A stretch of 64,000 nt of DNA from Gymnorhina tibicen. Taxonomy: Eukaryota > Chordata > Aves > Passeriformes > Artamidae. A program made the position numbers and the translations under genes. The notes under the pieces are model-generated. The model was not told where the DNA came from, made no database searches, and saw only the letters and a list, made by a program, of their open reading frames with translations. The stretch covers positions 1,199,603-1,263,602 of the forward strand of contig VXAZ01005564.1 in assembly GCA_013399875.1 (NCBI GenBank), in the 5' to 3' direction. Positions 13,576 through 22,901 of the stretch are shown piece by piece. Each line of letters opens with the position of its first letter. Position 1 is the first letter of the stretch.

Positions 13576-14930
13576 CACGCGGTGTTTCCTCACTTTGCCT
13601 GGAGATGGGCAATGCCCGTCCCTGCCCTGGGGCCAGGAGAAGTTAGCACCACACCGAACTTGAGAAGAGAAAAATCATTAATTTGTAAGCGTGGCTTTAA
13701 TTTCTCTGAAGGCATCAGCCTTGCCTCCGTGCAGGTGCCCACGCTCACAGCCTCACGCCCCTCCTGCAAACCCCTGTCCAGGCAGGGCCTGCGGGACTGG
13801 GCAGGATCTGGTGCAAAGCCCTGGCACTGCCCACGAGGGAAGGGCTCGTGGATGTTCTTTGTGGCTGGGAACAGGGAGCAGGCTGTGGAACGCCCTCGTG
13901 GCCCAGCACAGCGCTGTGCCGGCGGGCAGGCTGGGGACAGCTTACACCAGCGCCGCTGCGAGAGCTCTGCTAAGTCCCGGCCTCAGGAAATCCTGATTTC
14001 CAGGAATAAAAGTCTCTTTCATCTTATGGGCCAGTCCTTCCCCACGGTTTAAACCGAGAGGGCCACATAATCCTGTTTTTCTGTGGGGATGTTTGTAACC
14101 CGGGGATGGTGCGTAATCCCGCTGCAATCAGTCCAAAACTCTTGGAGGAGAATCAAGGGATGCTGTTATTTGTTATTCCCAGCGGAGTGGCTGGTGAGCG
14201 GTGTCCCAGAGGGCTGAGTGAGAAGGGGGGGTCACACTGCTTCACACAACTCCCGTTCCTCCTCACGCCTCCTTTTATTTCAGAAATCAAGCAGGAGTAA
14301 ATGTTTGACCCCCTGTTGTTGTGATCTAAATTTCTTCCCCATAGTACAATTCTTTATCTCTGCTGAACTTTTCCAAACCAAAATTGCTCATTCTGATTGC
14401 CAGGGTTAGACCTAAATTAGACACAGCAAGTTTGGGGCGTCAGAATGAGCATTCCACTCTTCACTGAGGAATCAGTGCGGGTGAAAGGAGGAAAAAGCTG
14501 CCATTTCTACCACTCACACGGATCATCTCACTGGGTAACCAGAAGTTGTTGTTCTGCTGAGGTAAAATCATTTCACCCATTAGGTTAAATAAGTTTTTAC
14601 TGGTTGACAAACTGAATTGAGCCAAACTGTTCTTACCTCCTGGAGCTGTAACTGGAACAGAATCATTTCACATTGCTCTGCAAAGTGAGGCTGCAGGAAT
14701 TAAAGATACATAATATTAATCAAATTTTAAATAACTTCTAAATTATCTACATTAATTAACAACTGAAGTCTTGGCCAGAAGAGTTTGTCATCCATGGACA
14801 GGAACAAAGTCCCCTGGAATGGACGAGAATTTTATATTGGGTAAAAGCAATAACTTAAAAGTAGAGCAAGAGGAAGAGGGCATTAAACGTGCTCTAGAAA
14901 GAACAGTACCAGGGGGTTCCCGGCAGAACC

Positions 14931-15276
14931 GGGGATGTCCCAGAGGGGCTCGGGGGGGTTCCGGCAGTATTGGGATGTATCAGGAGGTACAGGATGTACC
15001 AGAATGGACCGGGATGTACCAGGAGGTACCGGGATGCACTGGAATGTCCCGGGATGTACCAGGAGGTACCGGGATGTACCAGAACGGATCAGGATGTCCC
15101 AGGATGTACCGGGATGCACTGGAATGTCCCGGGATGTATCAGGATGTCCCGAGATGTACCAGGAGGTACCGGGATGCACTGGAATGTCCCGGGATGTACC
15201 AGGAGGTGCCGGGATGCACTGGGATGTCCCGGGATGTGCCAGGAGGTACCGGGATGTCCCGGAGGTACCAGGGGGT
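14931..15276. repeat. Decamer-based minisatellite, 20/40-bp higher-order unit
   Basis: About 30 consecutive decamers related to GGGATGTACC, AGGAGGTACC, GGGATGCACT and GGAATGTCCC are arranged mostly as alternating 20-bp units, giving a roughly 40-bp higher-order period. The core array (about 14972-15276) keeps an almost perfect 10-bp phase; 14931-14971 is a degenerate lead-in. The plus strand is strongly G-rich. A perfect GGGATGTACC repeat has no stop codon in any of its six frames, so long open frames cross it in both directions, with peptides such as MYRDVPGCTG on plus and GTSRYIPVHP on minus. Those frames are a repeat effect, not evidence of a gene. Confidence 0.93.
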
Positions 15277-15670
15277 CGATGGAAGTCCCCGCCCGCTCTC
15301 TGGCGGCAGAGCTGCGGAACAGCAGCACCGCAGCGTCCCCGGGGTGGAAAATCCCGTCCCGAGAGCCGGTGGCACGGAGAGTGGGAAACGGCTCCGAAAG
15401 GGACCGGGACCGCGGTGGGGCTGCTCGGCTCCTTGTTCCTGCTCTGCGGGAGCAGCTGGGAAGCCAAGGGCTCTTGGGCAGAACAAGCAAGGTGGCGGGA
15501 ATAGGTGTTAATGGAAAGGTGAGAAAGGGAGAGTGCAGGGCTCGGAAACACCGACAGACCAAGGCACGTCTCCGGTCCCTGCCACACCGAGCTCTCCTGC
15601 GGCACTGCCTGGCTCCGGGCTCCTCCATCCCCTCCGGCTCAGCCCTCACACGCTGCTCTCCGAAAGACTT
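15277..15670. promoter_or_regulatory. CpG-island-like segment
   Basis: This segment directly adjoins the minisatellite. By eye there are about 17 CpGs in the first 150 bases or so and about a dozen more up to 15670, in clearly GC-rich sequence, far above the window's background. CpG islands in vertebrates usually mark promoters. No TATA box or splice-supported exon is evident. It could be an orphan island or part of an unannotated transcript's first exon. Confidence 0.5.
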
Positions 15671-16473
15671 TGTGAAAAGACAAAGATCTGGATTCCTGCA
15701 ACAAGTGCTCACCGAGCTCCTCAGCGGCATCAGGCTGGGACTGTGTGCAGGACTCTGTGTCACCCTACAAGTAGAAAGTCACCCCAAATCACGGTGTGGT
15801 GAGGCCACTCGAGGAGACGGGGGTTGGGTGGGTAGAGATCTCTGCGCTGTGTGGCTGAGCGTGAACCAGCTGTGCAGGATCAGCCCTGCTCCTGGAGGGC
15901 AAAACCCAGGCACACACAAGGTGCAGACACTGACAGGGCCTTTGCACGCCCTCCGCACCAGGCCTGAGCGTGGGATCGCTGCTCCCTGGTTTGGTGCACA
16001 CAGAGCAATACCGGGACTGCCAGCGAGGGGACCTGCACCAGCACTGCCACTCTGGCAGCTTTTAGCCAAGGGTGTTTGTTGGTTTCCTTACAAGAACACT
16101 TCCAACTACTCCACTTTGTCAGCCCGAGTTAACTTCTGTGACATTTCTATGCTGCACACAACGCTGGAGTGCAAACTTACGGCTGTGCTCCTAAACTGGA
16201 CAGGAGCTTCACGTGCCCATTGTATCCCATGGAAATGCTCCTGCACTGACAGAGGATAGCCAAAAAGAATTACAGAACCAAAAACTTAGCTAGCCTCACC
16301 ATAAATGGTCCTGCTTTAATTTAAAAACACATATTTAATCACATTTTATGTGGGTGCTGAATTTCTTTTACCTTGCCATTCAACAGAGTATCTCACATCA
16401 CTGAGGGCACCAGCTGGTCCGTAGGTGCTCTCCTTTAGGCTGCTTGTCACTCCACATACATTATGTTCCCATT

Positions 16474-16474
<1 letters not shown>
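15671..16474. other. Transition sequence, no gene recognised
   Basis: GC content falls gradually. One plus-strand frame stays open from the minisatellite to about 16259. Its non-repeat part has no recognisable domain, and other frames are open over parts of the same interval. Confidence 0.5.
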
Positions 16475-16506
<32 letters not shown>

Positions 16507-16523
16507 CGTGTATATATATATAT
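16475..16523. repeat. (TA)n microsatellite
   Basis: About 15 TA/AT dinucleotides run from about 16476 to 16505. After a short interruption (ACGTG) about seven more follow to 16523. It is a dinucleotide repeat likely to be polymorphic and able to extrude a cruciform. Confidence 0.92.
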
Positions 16524-16679
16524 CTCAGTATCTACAGATACAATTTTTTCCCCACCTCCCAGCAAGACGATCCCCGAGCCACTGCTGAGCTGTGGCTTTG
16601 TCCTCAGCCACCTTCCCGTGGAACCCACAAACCTTTCCCCTCCCTGAAATGCCGTTCGTGGGTAAATATTTCCCTGTGG

Positions 16680-17105
16680 GTATCGCGCGAGGTGCTCCCG
16701 CTGCCCATCTCTCTTTCTGGTGGCGTCCTTGCTGGTGAGGGAGCAAGGGGCAGGAGCAGCTTCGGGAGGCACCGCTGTGCTGCGGGCACTCGGAGAGGAT
16801 TGTCCTCGCCCACTTGTCCCCTCCTCAGAGCGAGCTGCGTTGGCCGGAGGTGAAGAAGTCCCAAACCCGTGCGGTTTTCCCCGAGGTTTCCCGTGAGCAG
16901 GGGAGGCAGTGCCGCGGGAGGCCGGGAGGCGGCGCTGGCGCCGCGCCGGGAGCCGGGAATGGGGCTGGGATGAGCATCCCGGTTCCTCGTGTGCCGCTGC
17001 CCGGCCACCCGCGTCACCCGCACACCCCGGGTAACGGGACGCGCCAGCCCCGACAGCGCAGCCCAGGCTTCCCTCCCAGCGAGAAGTCCCGTGGATAATT
17101 CGCTT
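16680..17105. promoter_or_regulatory. CpG island (candidate promoter)
   Basis: Hand counting gives roughly 33 CpGs in 16801-17100, with GC near two thirds. The observed/expected ratio is therefore close to 1, which satisfies the usual CpG-island criteria. The densest part is 16910-17060 (for example GGCGCTGGCGCCGCGCCGGG at about 16931). The island ends sharply at about 17098, where AT-rich sequence resumes. Islands like this normally mark a transcription start site, and direction cannot be told. Open frames of 142 and 94 codons (plus) and 139 codons (minus) overlap it but have no recognisable domain. Confidence 0.6.
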
Positions 17106-20100
17106 TTACACTTCGCTCACAGCCTTACATGAATGAAGTGAAGTGAAAATTTAGTTTCAAAGACAAGCATCCCCAACTTTTCTTGGGGCACGGAAGAGTA
17201 TCCTCACAGTGACCTCTGAGCCATCTCAGCATCGCTCTGAAAGGGTTCTTTGCTGGTTCTCTCTCTGAGTTTTTTAACAAGAGTGACTGGTTAGCACTGT
17301 CTCTGGGAGAAACACCGCCTTGCTCACACAGAAATCATTCCTTGGGGTTGGCAATTTTATCAGATACATACTTCAGAGGACTCTTCAAGCTACTCCTGAG
17401 TTAATAAAATAACAGCAACAAGGCTCGGTTATCTCTCCTGGTTACCTTCCCAAACACGTCCTTTAGAACAGTAACTGCTATGGTGCTGATGTAGCATTCC
17501 CAAATTATTAACATTTCTATTTTAGCATCACAGGACCTTAACTGCTGAGCATGCATAAGCAACGAGCTCCAGTTACAAAATTCTCTCATACTCACAGGAT
17601 TCTTCTTTTTTTTTTTTTTAATTGTATTTTATTGCCTTCATTTCGCAAATGGCAAAAATGCAATGGCTCCCATTATGAAGTTATGCACTGGAGTTTGCTA
17701 CACAGAATATTTTGGGATAGTCTTTGCATAGATCTCTTATCTACTGCATGCCAACATGCCCTTACCTGTGGACCATCCTGGTCTCTCCACTCCCCACAAA
17801 TACCTCCATCCCTGGCAAAATAGCACCACAAAGCTCTCAAATATGCTGAGTTTTCCCTCCAAATCTTGCACACATTTAGCTGAGCTTTCCCTCCTCATTG
17901 CCAAAGCTCCGTATAACTCTGTGCCAGGCTTCTCCTCTCCTTCATATCCCAGTCTTATCTGTGCCTGCTGCTGCTGCCTCTGCTGCCCATGCTGCACTTC
18001 TCCCTGTTTTTACACTATTCCAGTTGCCTGGAACAACCTCCTTATCAAAATGCACCAAGCTGTCTCCAGCTCCTTTACAAACCATATGAACATCCACCTG
18101 TTCCCCTGACAGGAACCATATGCCTCTGGATTTGTTCTGGGGCACGGGAGGCTGCTTTGTGCGATTTGGGCAAGATCCAGCTCCTACTGAAACTAAGGAA
18201 AAAATTCCCATTGGTTCCGTGGCTCTTGTACCAAAGCCTCAGACGGGAAATTTCACGGGATGCTTTCCTCGTGTTTTAATTACTGCAGCACACAGGGCAC
18301 GCTTAGGATTCTGAATAGCCAGCAATGATTATCGCTTAATTGTAGGGATATAACGCCAGCCAAAGAGGTAAGGCTGGGTTTGCCATCTCAGAAGAGCAGC
18401 ACAAAATCATTATAAAGTGGTTTATATAATTTATAACCCTTCACATGGCACGGTTTAAAACACAGCACACGAGGAGTTAGAGGCACCTGAAGATCCAGAC
18501 TCAGCTGGGGACAAATCCTCCCAAGTGCAGCTCTCCTCGGTGATCTGAGCACACAAACTATCTCTGCATCAAAAGAACTCTGTCAACACTATTTGTGCAG
18601 AATCATAAACATAATAAATCTTGCCAACTCCTCTGTGAACTGGCTATTTATTGCACTCGTCTCCGAGGCTTTCTGATACCAGAGCTGGAGGCTGCAAACA
18701 CAAATACTGAAATGATGTGTTGCATATGCCGTGGCTTAATTTGCGGTGTTTGATTTGAGGCTTAGTTTTGGAAGCCCCTCAGTGCGTAGCCTGCAGTGCT
18801 CCCAGCCCAGGCTGAGAGATAGCAGAGATAACAGAGCCCAGCAAACCTTGTCAGCTTCCCTGACAGCCACAGGAGGCGAAATGACGGCGCGAGTGTGGCA
18901 GCACAGCCAGACTGTGAACTTCCCCAGCCACAGCTGGAGCAGCGTGAAGGGCAAAGACAGAAAATCCAACCCACAACCACGTGCTGAGAGCAGAGAAGGT
19001 GGGCAAAACACATCCCACCCTCACCATCTGTTACTGGTGGTGATGGGAGACATCCCAGTGTGGGAGTCTGTCTGCAATGCAAAAGCTGTGGTCAGGACTT
19101 TTCTTCAACCCCGACACCAAACCTGGCAGCTACTTTGATGTGCTAAGAACTAGATCCAGACAAACCCCCTTTTTTTTTCACTAAAAATGCCATTTCTGCC
19201 ATTTCAAACAGAAGAAGTCTTTCCGAGATGTGTGTCCCCCACCCAGGGAGATGATTCCCTTTTCCTGGAGGTCAGTGGTTGGAGCAGGCACAAGGCAGGG
19301 GGCAGATCCAGCCTCAGAGTGCTGGGGGGATGTTGAAGCCCACTTTTTATCGTCTCCCCCTGATTCAGTGACCACTTAAGGAAGGGATTTAGTGGAAGAA
19401 TTCCAACAGGAGCTGTTGGGACTCCTGGGAAAGACAGAAATAATCTGATGATAGAGGTGGTTTCTGAGGTCCAGCATTTTGTTTGCTCATCCGTTTGTTT
19501 CCAAAAGAGAACAGCAGAGGTGGAGCTGAATGCAGCTTTCCAGCATCCCTCTTACCCTGAATTTTGGGGCAGACAAGAACACACTGGCACCTCCAGCTGT
19601 GGGTTAGCGGTTCCTGATGCTGGGCTCACATTTCTTTTCTTATAAAAGTTTCTGCATGAAAAATCTTGTCTCAAAGAGCTAGAAAATTTCAGCAAGAACA
19701 GAAATACCAAATTCCTGGTTCCACTGAGAAAATAAATGTATTTACCCTGGTTTTATCTGAAAAGCCCTTCTTTCTCCCACCTTCCCCCACAGATTTTAAT
19801 TGTTGCTTGTAACCTGAATAAAATATTATTAAGTGGAAACAATAGTTCCTTATATGTTTTAATGGCCATAGGAATTCAAAGAAGGACTTGGTATGAAATC
19901 TCTTGCACAGTTTTGTGTCTACTTACATGATGCATCCAACTGGAAGTTAAATGCCTGCTAAGGAAATGGAGAAGGATGATGCAAGTTGAATTTGTCCTTA
20001 TATCCCTGGGATCCAGGAAGTGATGGTTTATCTGTCTGATAAACCTGAAAGAAGGACAGAATTTCATCCAGCATTCTGGGGAGGATTGGTCTGCACACAC

Positions 20101-21282
20101 CTTGCAGTGGTGCTCTTTTCATGTGGTAAATTCTTCCCTGCTTTTTGCTGCTGCTGTCTAGCATCTTCTGTGCTTGAAGGATGGGGAGAGATTTTAGGAA
20201 AGCACAGGGAGGTTGCTGGAACGAGGCTCAGGGTGTTCACGCTGCCCAGTTTTAACAAAAGCCACTCACGAGTTCGGGTGCTTGGTCTGACACATCCAAA
20301 AGAGGCCGTTTGTGCAATAAGGTAGAGACAGGATGCACTGTTTTGGATGAGACAAGAAGTGACTTCAACTTTCGTGGCAACTGAAATCAAACCTGACAGC
20401 ACATTTAAACATTCTGTTAATTTAGAGGAGAAAAACAGGCAAAGCGAAAATCCACATTAGCGTGATCTTTTCCCCGGGCACGAGGGAGAACCAAACCCTC
20501 CCCACCAAAGCTGAAGCTGAGCTGTATGATGGTTAAACCTTCACCTCTGACAGCCAGGGATCTGTGCACTCCTGTGCTGAACAGCACAGAGCAGTCAGGA
20601 GCTCTGCCAGCTGGGTGGTGCACGGGGCACCACGGCCTTGTGCAGCTGCCCTGAACAAACCAGCACTGACTCAGCTTCTGCAGCGCGTGCAAGGGAAATT
20701 ATTGACTGCACCAAAACCATCAGCGAGGCAGATTCACGTGCAGGGCTGGCTTTTCCTCTGGATCAGTCCTGCTCCCCATCCCATTCAGCACGTCCGTTCA
20801 CTCAGCACATCAAAAATTGCCAAATTATTCACTTTAAATAAATATATATCTGTGTTAACTAACATACAGAAACCCCCCCTCTAGCTGCAATAAAGTGGTT
20901 AAGCAGAAGGTAAACTGTCACTAACATAACATGAGATTCTCCATAAAAACCTGGGAAAGGATGTATAATACCTCAAATATATTTTTATTAGGTTTTTTGA
21001 GTGACATATGGCATGCCTGTTGTTTCTAAATCAGAACAAATTAAGAGATCTGTCTTACATAATTGGTAATTCAAAATACAGCCTAGTGCAGAATTATCTA
21101 CTTTTTATCTCCAGCAATTTCCACATTACAAGAGGCCAATCTATATTTTGCCTTTTCATAAAATTATTATTTACTTCCTGATCTACGTTAGGTCTTCCTA
21201 AAAGTTCAAAACACTGGATCTAAAATAATGAACCCTCCAAAGAGTTTTTTGTAACCTGTTCAATTCCACCTGTGGACACAGC
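17106..21282. other. Non-coding DNA, no gene recognised
   Basis: Unique sequence with a T13 tract near 17609 and a short CTG-type run near 17968. Open frames of up to 130 codons show no recognisable domain and lie in mutually overlapping frames. No CR1 or CpG island is seen. Confidence 0.55.
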
Positions 21283-21370
21283 ACTGGGCTGGGAGCCACA
21301 AACACCTCAAGTCTTAATCAGAGCTCTGCCAGTAATTTGTTGAATTACAGTTGGTTTAAATCTTTGAAGT
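21283..21370 (-). repeat. Possible MIR-like SINE fragment
   Basis: 'CTGGGCTGGGAGCCACAAAC' followed by 'AGAGCTCTGCCAGTAATTTG' (about 21320) matches the order of the MIR complement (CTGGGAGTCAGGA ... GGCTCTGCCACTAACTTG) and then decays. It is a motif-level assignment only. Confidence 0.45.
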
Positions 21371-21568
21371 TGGGCTTAAATTTTGAGTCCCAACAGCCCT
21401 GAGCAGCCTTATGGAGGACACCAAGGCTGAAGCCAAGCCCTGGAGGAACAGGTGCAGATTTGCTACTGACCTGACTGGGATCAGGGTTTCCCCCACAGGA
21501 CTGGCCTGGAGATGTGCAGTTTTGGAAACAAAAAGGATGCTCCTGCAGTGACCTCAGCAGCACTGAGG

Positions 21569-21620
21569 GATGAAGAACTGAGATGAAGAACTGAGATGAA
21601 GAACTGAGATGAAGAACTGA
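21569..21620. repeat. Four perfect copies of a 13-bp tandem repeat
   Basis: The unit GATGAAGAACTGA occurs four times head to tail without a mismatch (21569, 21582, 21595, 21608). Perfect identity suggests recent expansion. Confidence 0.97.
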
Positions 21621-22767
21621 GCTTCATCCTCCTGTCTCCAAAATTAACAGCCAGTCCCCTGCACTTTGTTAAGCCTCTGAATTTATAAAACATCGGAGGA
21701 GTTTGTCGTTTTGTAAGATGCAAAAAGTACAGAAACTGCTGATGTTTTCACAGTCTTTTACAACAAAAATAAATTAAGTCCAAAATCAGAAGATTTCACA
21801 GACTAGCTGTCCTTTTGGTCCACTTTAAATGACGTCTCTGTCATTTGATCACACAGGGCACATCTTGACTCCTGTCCCTTTTAAAAGTCTCACTAATCTC
21901 CTTGCCACTGCTGTTTCCCTTTTTTGTTTTTGTTTTTTTTCTCTGCATAAACTCCTGACAGCCAAAGGGCTGTTCCTGGGCTCAGACCACACGAGGAAAC
22001 ATCAGCTCCAAGGAAGATTTTCAGACAGAGGAATTGTCTTCCTGTGTCCAAAGACACATCTGTGAGGACACGTTCGCAATCGGAAGGGACGCACCCTCCC
22101 TCTCCTGGCCCAGAGAACACACGCAGCATCTGAGTCTCCCACCCTCAACCCTGGTTTGGGATTCATTCAGTGCCTCCAAGTAAGATGTCGGTGTTACTTT
22201 GTCAGCAAACCTAAACCCAGGATCCCCTACAGACCTGTGTGTTACAGAGGGATGCTGGAGACGGATTTTACACGAACACACCGACAGCTCCGCAGCTTTG
22301 CCTTGTTCAGCTCTGCCCATTCCCAGTGCCTGAGGATGGGTGGCAAAGGGAATGCATTTAGCAAGAAGAAGATGACATTAAACATCAAACATCCCTTTGC
22401 TTCTGACAATTAATTGAGAAGAAAACCTCATAATCAGTTGCAGGCTGGCCTCCGTGTCGTTAGCGTGACTCCACTCAATTACCGCGCCGTAGTCCAGAGC
22501 GAGGGGTTTGGTTCTCATCTTTGTGTTACGTGAGGATGGGGAGGCAGCAGGCAGAGCTGAGAGGCTAAAGGTGGTAGGAGGAGGTCACCAAGGGTGTCAC
22601 TGTCTCTGAGTTAGCCATAAATAACAGGAACCAGTGTGGTCTTTGGTTTATAGACCAGCTTTAAGCCCTCACTGTCAGGGAGGTGCTGGGAACACGGGCG
22701 CAGAGAGCTGCCCTGCACCAAGGCAGGTCTGACGGGGGCTGTCGTGAGGAGGAGATATCCCAAGAAA
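21621..22767. other. Non-coding DNA with a CpG-bearing, possibly conserved patch
   Basis: The stretch 22436-22535 combines ATTA motifs with several CpGs (CGTGTCGTTAGCGTG, TTACCGCGCCGTAG). This is unusual for the CpG-poor background and could mark a small regulatory element. The rest shows no gene or recognised repeat. Confidence 0.35.
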
Positions 22768-22866
22768 CAGTTGCCCAGGGAAATTTGGCTGTCCCATCCT
22801 TGGAAGTTTTCAAGGTCAGGTTGGACAGGGCTTTGAGCAACCTGGTCTAGTGAAGCTGTCCCTCAG
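22768..22866 (+). mobile_element. CR1 LINE 3' fragment
   Basis: The sequence follows the sense CR1 3' region. It has 'TTGCCCAGGGAA', 'CCCATCCTTGGAAGTTTTCA' and 'GGTCAGGTTGGACAGGGCTT', then 'TGAGCAACCTGGTCTAGTG'. It ends before the usual AACTAGATGATCTTT segment and ATTCTATG tail, so it is truncated at both ends. CR1 is the main LINE of bird genomes. It is dead and carries no ORF. Confidence 0.88.
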
Positions 22867-22879
22867 CCTGTAGGTTATG

Positions 22880-22901
22880 TTTGCTTTCACGTGAAAGCAA
22901 A
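22880..22901. repeat. 22-bp perfect palindrome centred on CACGTG
   Basis: Each 11-base half is an exact mirror. The left half TTTGCTTTCAC (22880-22890) is the reverse complement of 22891-22901. The centre is the canonical E-box CACGTG, and an A run continues on the right. It sits 14 bp downstream of the truncated CR1. Confidence 0.9.

Larger units (their letters stand above)
13576..17105. other. GC-rich domain, minisatellite plus CpG islands
   Basis: Base composition switches from AT-rich to GC-rich near 13580 and back near 17105. An AT-rich interval at about 14290-14780 and a (TA)n tract near 16.5 kb interrupt the domain. Within it lie a stop-free decamer array, two CpG-island-like segments and long open frames on both strands. 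Such a domain often marks a promoter-proximal region in birds, but no exon is supported. Confidence 0.6.

Noticed and set aside
14931..15276. CRISPR-like array
   Set aside because: Units are contiguous with no unique spacers, and the context is vertebrate; it is a minisatellite.
14771..16259. Long open frames (up to 429 codons plus, 240 codons minus) as genes
   Set aside because: They arise from a decamer repeat with no stop codon in any frame plus GC-rich flanks. Three plus-strand and several minus-strand frames are open over the same bases, and the non-repeat parts show no domain.
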